Shown one piece after another: positions 33,362 through 43,096 of a stretch of 64,000 nucleotides of DNA (positions are counted from its first letter, which is position 1; each line of letters begins with the position of its first letter). The stretch comes from Pontibacillus chungwhensis (lineage in GTDB: Bacteria > Bacillota > Bacilli > Bacillales > BH030062), in the NCBI RefSeq assembly GCF_030166655.1, contig NZ_CP126446.1, positions 1,612,001-1,676,000 on the forward strand, given 5' to 3'. A model generated the notes under the pieces. That model worked only from the letters and a program-made list of their open reading frames with translations, was not told the DNA's origin and ran no database searches. Position numbers and translations under genes: made by a program.

Positions 33362-34018
33362 ATGAGTCAAAAACAGACATTAACAGCGCAAACATTTCTC
33401 TCTAAACTACTTACTCAATATGCATCAATACATGAAAAGGCTGTAGGTGCACAGGCTGAAGAATATATTAAACAATTAGGAATCCGTACAGGTGAATGGC
33501 TTGAAGGACATTATGTAGATGACAAATCCACGCGATCTGTAGATCAGTATGTGAATGTCATTCTTGCTATTAAAAACGACATCGGAGGACATTTTGAAAT
33601 AGAAGAAGTTACGCCTGAGCGTATCGTTGTAAAAGGAATAAAATGCCCATTTGGAGAAATGGTCAAAGATGCTCCTCATTTGTGTCAGATGACTTCTAGT
33701 GTATTTGGAGGGGTCGCATCTCGTCATTTTGGATACTCTAAAGTCCATCTTGAGCGACGAATTGCCACTGGTGATGACCACTGTCGAGTTGTGATTCACT
33801 TAAGCCAAGATGAGAATGAAGCGGGACAGGAATACTACGAATTACCTGTAACCCCTAAAAATGGAGATCCATTTCAATGGGAAGAAGAAACGATTAAGAT
33901 GCTCGGGGAAGAACTTCGAAAGAGCGATGAGATGATTGCAGGGCTTGTAGCTGAAATTGAAGAGCTACGTTCACAAGTTCGCATACAAGAAAGGAAAAGC
34001 AGAAGAGACTTCCGATAA
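33362..34018 (+). CDS. Methanogen-output-domain (MetOD1/V4R-like) protein with C-terminal coiled coil
   Basis: A 218-aa soluble protein. The middle region carries the conserved Cys pattern KCPFGE...PHLCQMTSSVFGG and GDDHCRVVI, typical of methanogen output domain 1, a ligand or metal sensing module related to V4R. The C-terminal 40 aa are Glu/Arg-rich and predicted coiled coil (EMIAGLVAEIEELRSQVR), for dimer formation. No enzyme or DNA-binding domain is visible. The ribosome site AAGGGGG precedes the ATG. Likely a small-molecule or redox sensor; partner unknown. Confidence 0.65.
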   Translation: MSQKQTLTAQTFLSKLLTQYASIHEKAVGAQAEEYIKQLGIRTGEWLEGHYVDDKSTRSVDQYVNVILAIKNDIGGHFEIEEVTPERIVVKGIKCPFGEMVKDAPHLCQMTSSVFGGVASRHFGYSKVHLERRIATGDDHCRVVIHLSQDENEAGQEYYELPVTPKNGDPFQWEEETIKMLGEELRKSDEMIAGLVAEIEELRSQVRIQERKSRRDFR

Positions 34019-34039
34019 GGAGGTCTTTTCTGCTTTTTA
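33994..34039. terminator. Bidirectional terminator between convergent genes
   Basis: AAAAGCAGAA-AGAC-TCC pairs with GGA-GTCT-TTCTGCTTTT across the stop of the upstream gene and the end of the TetR gene. Confidence 0.82.
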
Positions 34040-34624
34040 GTCGTTTAATAACCGGTAAATAGACTCAGAACATAGTGTTTTGTAATACTCGTGTAGCTGA
34101 TGGTCTCCTGCCATAAGCCATTGTAAAATACAGCCATCAATTAGACTTCGGATGGCTTTGGCTCCTTGGTCGGAATTAACGCTTAGAAAGATCCCTTCTT
34201 CCTTTCCTCTTAGAATAATGGACTTTCCAATTTCAAAGCAATTGGAATAGAAATGCTGATTGATTTCTTGAAAACGGGGTATTTTAGGTACATAAGACAA
34301 AAAATCTAAATAGACCTTATAAAACTGATCGTTTTCTTTTGGACCAACAAAAACAGCATTCACATAAGCTTGTAGTTTTTCCTCGGCTGACTCAGCTTCT
34401 TGAACAGCGCTTGCTTCTTTTTGGTAAATTTTCTGAGTTAACCATTCTAAAAGGTTAGCAAATACATCTTCTTTGTTCTTGAAATAATAATTTGTTACGC
34501 CTTTACTGACGCCGGCATAAGTGGAGATATCTTGCAAAGTCACGGTGCTATATCCTTTATCGGCTACTGCTTCAAATGTGGCTTGCAGTAATTGTTCTCT
34601 TCGTTGTTGTTCTCGCTTTTTCAT
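34037..34624 (-). CDS. TetR/AcrR-family transcription regulator
   Basis: A 195-aa repressor. The N-terminal helix-turn-helix spans residues 8-55 (TVTLQDISTYAGVSKGVTNY then YFKNKEDVF), and the C-terminal ligand domain is of BetI/TetR_C_6 type. It is divergent from a YhdH-type oxidoreductase, which it probably represses, together with itself, from the shared 150-bp region. GGAGG lies 5 nt upstream of the ATG. Confidence 0.85.
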   Translation of the reverse strand: MKKREQQRREQLLQATFEAVADKGYSTVTLQDISTYAGVSKGVTNYYFKNKEDVFANLLEWLTQKIYQKEASAVQEAESAEEKLQAYVNAVFVGPKENDQFYKVYLDFLSYVPKIPRFQEINQHFYSNCFEIGKSIILRGKEEGIFLSVNSDQGAKAIRSLIDGCILQWLMAGDHQLHEYYKTLCSESIYRLLND

Positions 34625-34688
34625 AGGAACCTCCGAATCACGTGTAATAGGTCTATTGTATAAAAATTATACCAATGGGACAAATCCT

Positions 34689-34730
34689 TTGACATATTTA
34701 ATTTGACCAGTCAGAATAAAAATGTAAATA
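34689..34730 (+). promoter_or_regulatory. Promoter region and TetR operator candidate of the oxidoreductase gene
   Basis: TTGACA (34689-34694), 17 nt, CAGAAT; or TTGACC (34703-34708), 16 nt, TAAATA. The dyad TGAC-CA-GTCA (34704-34713) lies within both, as expected for an operator. Confidence 0.45.
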
Positions 34731-34774
34731 AAGAAGATCTAATTTATTGATTTCAATAGAGGAGGAATTATTTT

Positions 34775-35758
34775 ATGACATTCCGTGCTTTATTAGCTAT
34801 GAAAGAAGAAGAGAAGGTCACAACAAAAGTCGTTGAAAGAGAAGAATCAGATTTACCTGAAGGGGATGTGACTATAGAAGTTGCTTATTCCAGTGTGAAT
34901 TATAAAGATGGTTTAGCAACGAATGCGAAAGCGAAAGTTGTGCGGGATTATCCGATTGTTCCTGGTATTGATTTAGCAGGTAAGGTTACATCTTCAAATG
35001 ATGATCGTTATAAAGAAGGAGATCACGTTATTGTAACAAGCTATGAGCTTGGCGTGGCTCACGACGGAGGATTCAGTGAATATGCACGTGTTCCCGGTGA
35101 TTGGGTCGTTCCATTACCTGAAGGGATGTCACTCCGCGAGGCGATGACATTTGGTACAGCCGGATTCACAGCTGCATTATCCGTCCACCGCTTAGAACAA
35201 AATGGGTTAACACCAGATGATGGACCCGTCCTTGTGAGCGGTGCGACTGGGGGCGTTGGAAGTATGGCTGTAGCAATGCTTGCAAAGAAAGGATATCACG
35301 TAGTCGGTTCTACCGGAAAAGAATCAGAGCATGATTACTTGAAATCAATTGGAGCAAAAGAAGTGATTTCACGCGAAGAAGTAACGCCTGAAAAAGTGCG
35401 CCCACTTCAAAAGCAAACATGGGCGGCTGCTGTAGATCCTGTTGGGGGTAAACCACTTGCGAGTGTGTTGGCATCTATTCAATATGGTGGTTCTGTAGCT
35501 GTGAGTGGCCTAACAGCTGGTGTAGAAGTTCCGACAACGGTGATGCCGTTCATTTTACGAGGTGTAGACCTTCTAGGAATTGACTCGGTATATTGTCCGA
35601 TGGAAATGCGTAAACAAGTTTGGGATCGCCTGGCTACTGATCTGAAACCAGATCAAATGAATGAAATTGAGAATGAGATTTCTTTAGAACAACTTCCTCA
35701 GACGCTTGAAGATATCCTTCAAAACAAAGTTAAAGGACGTACGATTGTAAAAATGTAA
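34775..35758 (+). CDS. YhdH/AcuI-type quinone or acrylyl-CoA reductase
   Basis: A 327-aa zinc-independent MDR oxidoreductase of the YhdH/YhfP family. It has the N-terminal signature YSSVNYKDGLATNAKAKVVR, PIVPGIDLAG, and the Rossmann loop VLVSGATGGVGSMAVAML. NADPH-dependent reduction of an activated double bond (quinone, acrylyl-CoA) is the family activity; substrate not determined. GGAGGAA precedes the ATG. Divergent from a TetR repressor. Confidence 0.87.
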   Translation: MTFRALLAMKEEEKVTTKVVEREESDLPEGDVTIEVAYSSVNYKDGLATNAKAKVVRDYPIVPGIDLAGKVTSSNDDRYKEGDHVIVTSYELGVAHDGGFSEYARVPGDWVVPLPEGMSLREAMTFGTAGFTAALSVHRLEQNGLTPDDGPVLVSGATGGVGSMAVAMLAKKGYHVVGSTGKESEHDYLKSIGAKEVISREEVTPEKVRPLQKQTWAAAVDPVGGKPLASVLASIQYGGSVAVSGLTAGVEVPTTVMPFILRGVDLLGIDSVYCPMEMRKQVWDRLATDLKPDQMNEIENEISLEQLPQTLEDILQNKVKGRTIVKM

Positions 35759-35765
35759 ATAGAAG

Positions 35766-35798
35766 AAAAGCCCTTCTGCTGACAGAAGGGCTTTTTTT
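35766..35798 (+). terminator. Terminator of the oxidoreductase gene
   Basis: AAAAGCCCTTCTG pairs with CAGAAGGGCTTTTTTT around ctga. Confidence 0.92.
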
Positions 35799-36016
35799 GT
35801 CGCTATTCCTATTATATTGTAGTGTGAGGTACGTTTTATAGCTTGAAAGGTCATCATTTCTTCCTGAATTCAGGTATAATAGGGCTGAAAAGGAATGAGA
35901 AAACTCGTCTCTGTTGAAAAAACATCTTACAATAGGAAAAGACTGTATATCAATAAGAATCGTCATAATTGTAAAGATACATAAAGTAGATGAACAGTAG
36001 TTAGGAGTTTATGTTG

Positions 36017-38968
36017 ATGAAGTTTAAGGACCACTCGACCTATTCGTTAACACGATGGGTTTGGAATAACTTTTTAAAAGTTGCTTTAATCCCTTTGCTC
36101 GTAGTAGAGATTGCGTTTGTAGGGATCTACTTTGTAGCCAACGAATGGTCAAAAAATGAAATGGTAGATATGATTAAAGATGAAGCTGAAGATGATATGA
36201 AGGAGTCTGCCTCGAGAGAAGCAGAAGTAGTCTCTAACCATGTTCAGTCAATCTCTAATGCTACAGAAATGTATAGGGACGAAATAAAAGGGACCCTGAA
36301 GGAACCTGCCGAGATGGATGGTGTTGATCAGAATCGTTTAAAACAAACAGATGAAGGTGTTCTATATACAGATAAGGATCGCCCAGACGGTGGAGCTGGC
36401 ATTTTCTACAGTAACTTAGAAAAGCAAGATGAAGGAAAAATAGCTCAGTTACTAAGAAAGCAAGATTTAATGGCCCACATCTATGAATCACAGCCTCTAG
36501 CGGCTTCTATTTATTTCAATACGTATGATTCCCTTAATATTATTTATCCTTTTGTAGACGGAATGGAAGGCATGTTTGATGCAGACCTTTATATACCTGA
36601 CTTCTTGTTCTACAGAAGAGCTATGGAGGACCTTAATAAAGAGCGCAACCAGTTATGGACAACCGCTTACCTAGACCCAGCAAGGAATGATTGGGTTTCA
36701 TCTTCGATAGCACCTGTCTATATCGGAGATCGCCTCGAAGGTGTTGTAGGGATTGACGTAACAATTCGAACAATTGCAGAGGACATCCTAGATCTTGATC
36801 TTCCGTGGGAAGGGGTGGGCATGCTCGTTCAAGACGATGCAGAAATTCTCGCTTTAACTGAAAAAGGTGAAGATTTGTTAGGAATTGAAGAACTGACAGA
36901 TCATCAATATGATGGAACCTATAAAGGGGATGTCTTTAAGCCAGGTCCATTTAACATGTTTAACCACTCTCATACAAAGTCTTTAGCGACCGTGTTAGTC
37001 GGTCAGGAAGACGGGTTAATCACAATGGATTGGAAAGGTGAGAAAAAACTAGCAGCCTGGTCTACTGTTGAAGGAACAGGTTGGCGGTATTTAATATTTG
37101 TAGATGAGTCGGCCATCTATAAAGATGTGTACACAATGAATCAGAAATTAGTTCAAATCGGAGCTCTTATGATTGTGGGACTTATTCTGTTCTATATAAT
37201 CTTCTTTGTCCTTTTATACCGAAATTCGCGATACGTTAGCCAGACCATATCAAAACCTCTTGTTGAAATGAATGAGATGGTAACGGATATAGGGCAAGGC
37301 AATTACTATCAACGAAGGAGAGCTTTTGATATAAAAGAGCTTGATGAAACCTCTAAGAGCATTATTGAAATGGGCCAAAACCTTGGTATGTCGAATAAAG
37401 CATTGAGGGAAGCACAAGAAGAGGTCCGTTCTAAAGAAGGAGATCTCAGAGCGCTTGTGATGTCCATTGACGATGTAGTGATGCAACTAGACCGGGACGG
37501 TACCTATTTGAATGTTTGGACGAATGATGAGGGGAAGCTTTCTAAACCGAGGAACGAACTCCTCAAAATGACGATTAGTCAAGTTTTTTCAGAAGAAGAA
37601 TCAAGGGTATTCATGGAAACGATTGAGTCAGTGAGTGAAACTGGAAAAGCTGAAAATATTGAATATGTCATTGATACATTGAGTGGGAAAAGATGGTTCC
37701 AAGGTAGAATAGCGCCCATTATTGATGCAACAGGTGACTATCAACAGTTTGTGCTCACAGCAAGAGATATTACCCCATTGAAAGAAATGGAGAAATCACT
37801 CCGGGATGCGAAAGAGGAAGCAGAGCGTGCAAGTCAAGCGAAATCTGATTTTCTATCCAGTATGAGTCACGAATTACGTACACCTATGAATGCCATACTC
37901 GGATTTGCGCAGCTCCTTCAATATGATACGGACCATACGTTAAGTGCAACACAAGATGAAAGCGTGGAAGAAATTATTAAAGCGGGTAATCATCTGCTCA
38001 CGATTATTAACGATATATTAGATTTAGCCAGAGTAGAGTCAGGGAAACTATCGATCTCAATAGAGCCCGTTGAGATCGCCCCCGTTATTGACGAAGTGAT
38101 GAGTATTACGCAACCTCTTGCTAATAAAAGAGGAATTAAGCTAATTGGCGCTGATTCACCTTGTAAACACCAATTTGTATATGCTGATCGGACCAGGTTG
38201 AAACAAGTGCTCCTCAATTTAATGTCCAATGCTGTTAAATACAATCGAGAAGGTGGAGAAATTACGTTTTCATGCTACGTCCAAGAAGGGCAAGTTTCTT
38301 TCTCTGTTCAAGATACAGGGATTGGAATAGCGGAAGATGAAATAGAATCTATTTTTGAACCGTTTACCAGAGTTCCAAGTGACGATATCGTGGAAGGAAC
38401 CGGTATAGGTTTAACCTTGTCCAAACAGCTCATATCCTTAATGAATGGTTCGATTTCAGTAATAAGCGAATCTGACAAAGGAAGTACATTTTGGATTGAA
38501 CTTCCTTTAGTGGAGATGAACGAACAATTAACCGGTCACTGGGAAGATTCCCAAATTTCTCCTATTTTGCAATTTGAAGGTCAGAAGAAAGTGTTATATG
38601 TAGAAGATAATCCTGCTAACTTGAATTTAGTCAGACGAATTCTTGAGACGTATGAACAAATTGAACTGATTTCTTCGACAACAGGGGAGATGGGAATTGA
38701 CCTGGCGCAAGCTCATGAGCCTGATCTTATCCTGATTGACCTCAACTTACCAGGTATTGATGGATTCACAGTCTTGTCCCGCCTAAAAGAATTAAAAGAA
38801 ACGAAAGACCTACCAGTGGTGGCTATAAGTGCGAACGCTATGCCTCGAGATATAGAGAAAGGACTTGTTGCTGGTTTTGACGATTACCTAACAAAACCTA
38901 TTCAGGTAGGGAAGTTTATGAAGATGGTTGAAACACACCTATTTAAAGACGCTGACCAAGACACTTAA
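36017..38968 (+). CDS. Hybrid sensor histidine kinase (Cache-HAMP-PAS-HisKA-HATPase-REC)
   Basis: A 983-aa membrane kinase. TM1 is near residues 20-45 and an extracytoplasmic Cache-type sensor spans about 45-375. TM2 is [20 protein letters not shown], then HAMP, PAS (about 480-600), and HisKA with phospho-His in [17 protein letters not shown]. The ATPase has N box [13 protein letters not shown]1 [10 protein letters not shown] and G2 [12 protein letters not shown]-terminal receiver ([30 protein letters not shown]) completes it. Start 36017 is preferred because TAGGAG is 9 nt upstream. It would pass phosphate to a further partner. Confidence 0.9.
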   Translation: MKFKDHSTYSLTRWVWNNFLKVALIPLLVVEIAFVGIYFVANEWSKNEMVDMIKDEAEDDMKESASREAEVVSNHVQSISNATEMYRDEIKGTLKEPAEMDGVDQNRLKQTDEGVLYTDKDRPDGGAGIFYSNLEKQDEGKIAQLLRKQDLMAHIYESQPLAASIYFNTYDSLNIIYPFVDGMEGMFDADLYIPDFLFYRRAMEDLNKERNQLWTTAYLDPARNDWVSSSIAPVYIGDRLEGVVGIDVTIRTIAEDILDLDLPWEGVGMLVQDDAEILALTEKGEDLLGIEELTDHQYDGTYKGDVFKPGPFNMFNHSHTKSLATVLVGQEDGLITMDWKGEKKLAAWSTVEGTGWRYLIFVDESAIYKDVYTMNQKLVQIGALMIVGLILFYIIFFVLLYRNSRYVSQTISKPLVEMNEMVTDIGQGNYYQRRRAFDIKELDETSKSIIEMGQNLGMSNKALREAQEEVRSKEGDLRALVMSIDDVVMQLDRDGTYLNVWTNDEGKLSKPRNELLKMTISQVFSEEESRVFMETIESVSETGKAENIEYVIDTLSGKRWFQGRIAPIIDATGDYQQFVLTARDITPLKEMEKSLRDAKEEAERASQAKSDFLSSMSHELRTPMNAILGFAQLLQYDTDHTLSATQDESVEEIIKAGNHLLTIINDILDLARVESGKLSISIEPVEIAPVIDEVMSITQPLANKRGIKLIGADSPCKHQFVYADRTRLKQVLLNLMSNAVKYNREGGEITFSCYVQEGQVSFSVQDTGIGIAEDEIESIFEPFTRVPSDDIVEGTGIGLTLSKQLISLMNGSISVISESDKGSTFWIELPLVEMNEQLTGHWEDSQISPILQFEGQKKVLYVEDNPANLNLVRRILETYEQIELISSTTGEMGIDLAQAHEPDLILIDLNLPGIDGFTVLSRLKELKETKDLPVVAISANAMPRDIEKGLVAGFDDYLTKPIQVGKFMKMVETHLFKDADQDT

Positions 38969-39001
38969 AAGCAGTTGAGCATAAGCTCAACTGCTTTTTT
39001 C
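38967..39001 (+). terminator. Terminator of the hybrid kinase gene
   Basis: AAAAGCAGTTGAG (38967-38979) pairs with CTCAACTGCTTTTTT. Confidence 0.9.
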
Positions 39002-39117
39002 ACTTCTGTAAGGTGGTATAAGAAAAGAATTTTTTTATTTGTTTATGCCTAAACAAAATGGTAGCTTTATCGTATACTAATTATTAGGAAACTTGTCTTA
39101 ATAGGATGATGTAAAAA

Positions 39118-39861
39118 ATGAAATACCGAGTATTAATAGCAGATGATCAAGATGCTTCACGTAAACTTTTGAAACAAATGGTTGAGAAGATCGCAGGAGA
39201 TGCGTTTGAGGTTATAGATGAAGCGACAGATGGAGAGCAGCTAGTAGAGAAGGTTATTCTTAGTGAACCTGACCTGGTTTTATGTGATATTGAGATGCCG
39301 AAGCAAAAAGGGAACGAAGCCATTCGTGCTTGCAAGGAAGTAAAATCGGATCTTCAATTTATTTTTACAACTGCATATGACACATTTGCTGTAGAAGCAT
39401 TCAATTTAAATGCGGTGGATTATGTCATGAAGCCTATTCAAATTAATCGTCTGCTTCTTGCATTAGAGAGAGCCAAAAAAAGCTTGCGTCATCTTAAAAA
39501 TGATTCACAAGAAGAGCCTAAGCAACGGGAATATCAACGAATACCTATTCGTTTCAATCGTTCCCTGTATTACGTTCAAATTGATGATATTTTATTTATT
39601 GAGAAGAGTGATCGAAAAGCGGTTATACATACGTCGTATGAACAATACTCATCTCCTGAAACATTGGAGTATTTCATGGAGTACCTCGATGATAAGTTTG
39701 TTCAGTCCCATCGGTCGTTTATTATTAACTTGGAGCGAATTTCGAGAATCCAAACTTCTGGAAAGAGCTATCTTGTGTACTTTCATGGCTATGAAGAACC
39801 AGCCCAAATATCAAAACAAAACATTCAGCGCATCCAACACCTAATGAACAATTTCTTGTAA
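39118..39861 (+). CDS. LytTR-family response regulator
   Basis: A 247-aa regulator. The receiver (RVLIADDQDASRK; LVLCDIEMPKQKG; VMKPI) covers residues 1-120, and a LytTR DNA-binding domain runs from about residue 150 (FIEKSDRKAVIHTSYEQYSS; VQSHRSFIINLERISRI). LytTR regulators bind direct repeats and often control wall autolysis (lrgAB), natamycin-like stress or virulence genes. It sits just after a hybrid kinase but is separated by a terminator. The ribosome site is weak (AGGATG). Confidence 0.88.
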   Translation: MKYRVLIADDQDASRKLLKQMVEKIAGDAFEVIDEATDGEQLVEKVILSEPDLVLCDIEMPKQKGNEAIRACKEVKSDLQFIFTTAYDTFAVEAFNLNAVDYVMKPIQINRLLLALERAKKSLRHLKNDSQEEPKQREYQRIPIRFNRSLYYVQIDDILFIEKSDRKAVIHTSYEQYSSPETLEYFMEYLDDKFVQSHRSFIINLERISRIQTSGKSYLVYFHGYEEPAQISKQNIQRIQHLMNNFL

Positions 39862-39923
39862 GTGAATTCTTCTCAAAGCATACGTGCATGGCTACTTGAT
39901 GAAAGTTAATAAAAGAAGATTGT

Positions 39924-39955
39924 AGAAACTCGTCTTGTAAAGGCGAGTTTCTTTC
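39924..39955 (+). terminator. Terminator of the LytTR regulator gene
   Basis: AGAAACTCG (39924-39932) pairs with CGAGTTTCT (39944-39952). Confidence 0.8.
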
Positions 39956-39986
39956 TTCGTAAACAAATCTAAGGACATTTATGAAT

Positions 39987-40009
39987 GACAGATGTCTAGG
40001 ACATCTGTC
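39987..40009. repeat. Perfect inverted repeat
   Basis: GACAGATGTC (39987-39996), loop TAG, GACATCTGTC (40000-40009). No adjacent U-run, so more likely a protein site or RNA hairpin than a terminator. The remainder of 39956-40124 shows no gene. Confidence 0.6.
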
Positions 40010-40124
40010 TCTTTATGGTCGTTTTTTTATGGGAAATTGCTTTAAATGGTATGATTTCATGTTTGAAATGCCCCTCCTCATGTCTTAAAGGGGGTTAAAA
40101 TTGGTCTAAAGTACCATTTTTATT

Positions 40125-40153
40125 TTGAATTAAAAGGAATAACCTGCTACATT
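40125..40153 (+). promoter_or_regulatory. Promoter candidate of the orphan RNA
   Basis: TTGAAT (40125-40130), 17-nt spacer, TACATT (40148-40153) with extended -10 TGC. Predicted start near 40160. Confidence 0.45.
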
Positions 40154-40159
40154 ATAGAT

Positions 40160-40478
40160 AAGATCAATGAGTGGTAAACAAATCAACACTTACTTAAGTA
40201 TCAAACTTACCTTATTTGACTCGAGTATAAGGGTTCTTCCGAAAACCACCATCAACACTTCGAAAGAACCGATCGGGGAAACATACTCGATCAAATCCTT
40301 GATCTTACTAGACATAGGCCGTGTGGGTGAAGGTTCACTTTTGGTAAGAGTGATGCTCACCTATTCCAAGAACGATAAAGACAATTAGAGAAATTACGTT
40401 TGGATTGGCTAAAAAGAGACGACTATATATAGAGATAAAAGAGATGAAAAAGGCTGCACATTTTTGTGCAGCCTTTTT
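40160..40478 (+). ncRNA. Candidate structured orphan RNA with own promoter and terminator
   Basis: Nested stems: TTGA-TCGAGTAT (40216-40228) with ATACTCGATCAA (40283-40294). Inside it GGTTCTT-CGAA (40232-40243) pairs with TTCG-AAGAACC (40259-40270). A competing hairpin GATCAA-atcc-TTGATC (40289-40304) uses the same strand. A third hairpin is GGTGA (40326-40330)/TCACC (40357-40361) enclosing TCACT/AGTGA-type pairing. It ends at a strong terminator at 40447. A 73-codon frame (40167-40388) overlaps but lacks a ribosome site. No known RNA family recognised. Confidence 0.5.
40447..40478 (+). terminator. Terminator of the orphan RNA
   Basis: AAAAAGGCTGCAC (40447-40459) pairs with GTGCAGCCTTTTT (40466-40478). 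Confidence 0.92.
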
Positions 40479-40575
40479 CTATTGAAGTATCAGGACTCAC
40501 ACACCTCTCTGGGCATTCGTGCATAGTGTATTAGCACACACACGATGTGTAGAAGAAAAGGATGGTGATCCTGAA

Positions 40576-42009
40576 ATGGAATTAACCGTTACGCATTGGT
40601 TGTACGGAATCATAACGTTTGCCATTATAGCCACGATGATGTTTCGAAAAGGGGTTGTGTTGCCGACGTTACTCGGGACGTTTTTAGTTGCCTGGGTGTA
40701 TAAAGGGAGTGTAATAGGCGGATTTACGTCTGTATTTAACGCAAACTTAGTTGCTGCTAAAGAATTATTTAATATCTTCTTGATTATTACGTTTATGGTA
40801 GCCCTCTTGCAGGCTTTAAGTGATCTAGGGGCAGATCGTCGAATGATTATACCTATACAAAGGGTTATGACCAATGGACATATCGCCTACTTTGTTTTAG
40901 CAGGTGTCACCTATGTCATATCATTGTTTTTCTGGCCTACGCCTGCAGTCCCACTAATCTGTGCTTTACTCGTACCGGCTGCTGTTCGAGCTGGATTGCC
41001 AGCGATGTTAGCTGCTATGGCGGTTGCGCTTGCGGGTCAAGGGATGGCGCTGTCTTCCGATTATATTATGCAAGTAGCACCTGGACTCTCTGCAACTGCT
41101 GCTGGAATTAATACGAGTGAAGTGGTAGATAAAGCGTTTATCTTATCGATTATTACAGGGGTCATTGCTTTAGGGATGGCTTATATGATGTACCGATCTA
41201 GTATAAGATCTCCCCTTGATGGTCAAAACGAATTAGAAGTCAGAGCTTTACAAGGTCTTGGGGCGGGAGATCAGTCTAAAAGGGAAGCGAAGAATCAAGA
41301 TATTAGTACATGGAGCAAACTATTCGCCGTCCTTGTGCCACTATCCATGCTAGGGGTAATGGTCTTCATGATCACGACTAAGTTAGGATCAGGACGAATG
41401 GGAGGGCTAGAAGGAGGGGATGGAGCGGCCTTTATTGGGGGCGTCGCTGTCATCTTGCTCTTGTTAGCAACGGTGGCATTTGGGCGCCACCATTCACTTG
41501 ATTACATCACAGAGCATATTACAGATGGGTTTGTATTCGCCTTTAAGGCGATGGGGCCTGTTATACCCATTGCAGGTTTCTTCTTCTTAGGTAGTTCAGA
41601 CTTTGCAGGAAGTATTCTCTCATTAGGGGATGCAGCTCCACCAGCCTTCTTATTTGACCTAGTTCAATCCACCCAAGATTTCTTGCCGCAAAGTTCATTT
41701 CTTGTAGCCTTTAGTATATTATTAATTGGGATTATTACAGGACTTGATGGTTCTGGGTTCTCTGGATTGCCATTAACCGGGGCCTTAGCCGGCGCGATGG
41801 CTACTTCCGGAATAGATGCTGGCACCCTTGCAGCAATTGGGCAGATGGGGTCGATCTGGACGGGAGGAGGAACGATCATTGCCTGGTCGTCGATTATTGC
41901 AATCGCCGGTTTCTGCGGGGTATCTGTTATGGAACTTGTCCGGAAAAACTTCATCCCCGTTATAATTGGTTTATGTGTTGCAACCGTGTTTGGAATTCTA
42001 TTCTGGTGA
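40576..42009 (+). CDS. Ion-transporter-superfamily-like membrane permease
   Basis: A 477-aa protein with about 12-13 membrane segments. It has paired helical-hairpin-like glycine/serine-rich stretches (ITGLDGSGFSGLPLTGALAG; GQMGSIWTGGGTIIAWSS) and an N-terminal half with FWPTPAVPLICALLVPAA. The inverted-repeat-like layout resembles the ion transporter (GntP/Dcu/CitM-like) group of organic-acid carriers. The ATG follows GGTGATCC, complementary to the 16S 3' end. The substrate cannot be assigned. Confidence 0.72.
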   Translation: MELTVTHWLYGIITFAIIATMMFRKGVVLPTLLGTFLVAWVYKGSVIGGFTSVFNANLVAAKELFNIFLIITFMVALLQALSDLGADRRMIIPIQRVMTNGHIAYFVLAGVTYVISLFFWPTPAVPLICALLVPAAVRAGLPAMLAAMAVALAGQGMALSSDYIMQVAPGLSATAAGINTSEVVDKAFILSIITGVIALGMAYMMYRSSIRSPLDGQNELEVRALQGLGAGDQSKREAKNQDISTWSKLFAVLVPLSMLGVMVFMITTKLGSGRMGGLEGGDGAAFIGGVAVILLLLATVAFGRHHSLDYITEHITDGFVFAFKAMGPVIPIAGFFFLGSSDFAGSILSLGDAAPPAFLFDLVQSTQDFLPQSSFLVAFSILLIGIITGLDGSGFSGLPLTGALAGAMATSGIDAGTLAAIGQMGSIWTGGGTIIAWSSIIAIAGFCGVSVMELVRKNFIPVIIGLCVATVFGILFW

Positions 42010-42015
42010 TAAAAG

Positions 42016-42051
42016 AAAAAGGGGGAGCTTATGACTCACCCCCTTTTTTTT
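42016..42051 (+). terminator. Terminator of the permease gene
   Basis: AAAAAGGGGG pairs with CCCCCTTTTT around a loop containing AG/CT pairing; eight U. Confidence 0.87.
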
Positions 42052-42181
42052 CTGATTCATCAACAAATGTTCTTTACATAAGAGGTTGGATGATAAAATA
42101 AATGCATCCGTTATTTTTGAAACGTTAGAGAATGAGGATACGTAAAGAAAGTATCAAATAGGATTAGAAAGGATGATGGAG

Positions 42182-42943
42182 ATGTTTAAGAAATTTATGG
42201 CAAGTCTTGGGGTAGGGGCAGCTAAAGTAGATACACAATTAGAAAAGGAGCGTTTCGCAGCCGGTGAAGAAGTTCGAGGCAAGGTTGTGATGAAAGGTGG
42301 AAATGCAGAGCAACAAATCGATCGGATTCATTTATTCCTTATGACTGAAGTAGTGAAAGAGGTGGACGATCGTAAAGTACGCGAGGAAGAAATCATTCAT
42401 CGTTTTAACATTGCGGAATCTTTCACATTAAAAGAAGGGGAGGATAAAGAAATTGACTTTTCTTTCACTCTTCCTTTAAATACACCTGCAAGTTTTGGCC
42501 GTCTACCAATCTGGTTCCAAACAGGATTAGATATTCCGATGGCTGTCGATCCTAAAGACCGAGATTTTATCCATGTGGACCCTTCTGAATCGGTTCAGAC
42601 GATTTTGACCGCATTACAACATGAACTAGGCTTTTCGTTACGCAAAGTGGAAATGGAAGAAGCACGACGTGGCCATATTGTTCAAGAATTTGAATTTCTC
42701 CCTGGAGGTCGCTTCAGCGGGGACCTTGATGAACTTGAAGCGGTGTTCTTCCCGCAAGACGATGGCGTAGAGATTGTGTTAGAAGTGGACCGCCGTGCTA
42801 AAGGGCTTGGAGGGTTGCTGGCTGAAGCGCTAGATGCAGATGAAAGTCATGTTCGAACCCATCTTTCGAATACAGATCTATCAAAAGGAGAACGATCTGT
42901 AGCCAACCAGCTAGAGCAATTGATCGAGCGTTTTTCAAAATAA
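42182..42943 (+). CDS. spo0M: Sporulation-control protein Spo0M
   Basis: A 253-aa arrestin-like protein. It begins MFKKFMASLGVGAAKVDTQL, which aligns with the usual Spo0M start, and includes FSFTLPLNTPASFGRLPIWF and a C-terminal GLGGLLAEALDADESHVRTH. The start at 42182 is supported by AGAAAGG 9 nt upstream and by family length. Spo0M modulates early sporulation and envelope functions in Bacillus. Its presence supports a spore-forming Bacillaceae host. Monocistronic. Confidence 0.88.
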   Translation: MFKKFMASLGVGAAKVDTQLEKERFAAGEEVRGKVVMKGGNAEQQIDRIHLFLMTEVVKEVDDRKVREEEIIHRFNIAESFTLKEGEDKEIDFSFTLPLNTPASFGRLPIWFQTGLDIPMAVDPKDRDFIHVDPSESVQTILTALQHELGFSLRKVEMEEARRGHIVQEFEFLPGGRFSGDLDELEAVFFPQDDGVEIVLEVDRRAKGLGGLLAEALDADESHVRTHLSNTDLSKGERSVANQLEQLIERFSK

Positions 42944-43035
42944 TTATTTAGCTTATTGAGAAGAGGGGGAGCCATTGGCTTGTCCTCTTTTATAATGTCT
43001 TATTTTAATAAGAAGAAACAATTCCTAATTTCCGG

Positions 43036-43075
43036 TTTACAAAACTTGGAGATTAGGTTACTATCTAATTAGATA
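43036..43075 (+). promoter_or_regulatory. Promoter and operator of the ArsR-DUF2087 gene
   Basis: TTTACA (43036-43041), 17 nt, TACTAT (43059-43064). A perfect 14-bp palindrome TATCTAATTAGATA (43062-43075) overlaps the -10 and start site. A near-identical site precedes the MFS gene at 43731. Confidence 0.6.
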
Positions 43076-43096
43076 TTCATCGAATATGGAGGTTTC

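Noticed and set aside
40167-40388. 73-aa frame (MSGKQINTYL...)
   Set aside because: No ribosome site, begins within about 10 nt of the predicted transcript start, and coincides with strong nested hairpins; kept as an RNA candidate instead.
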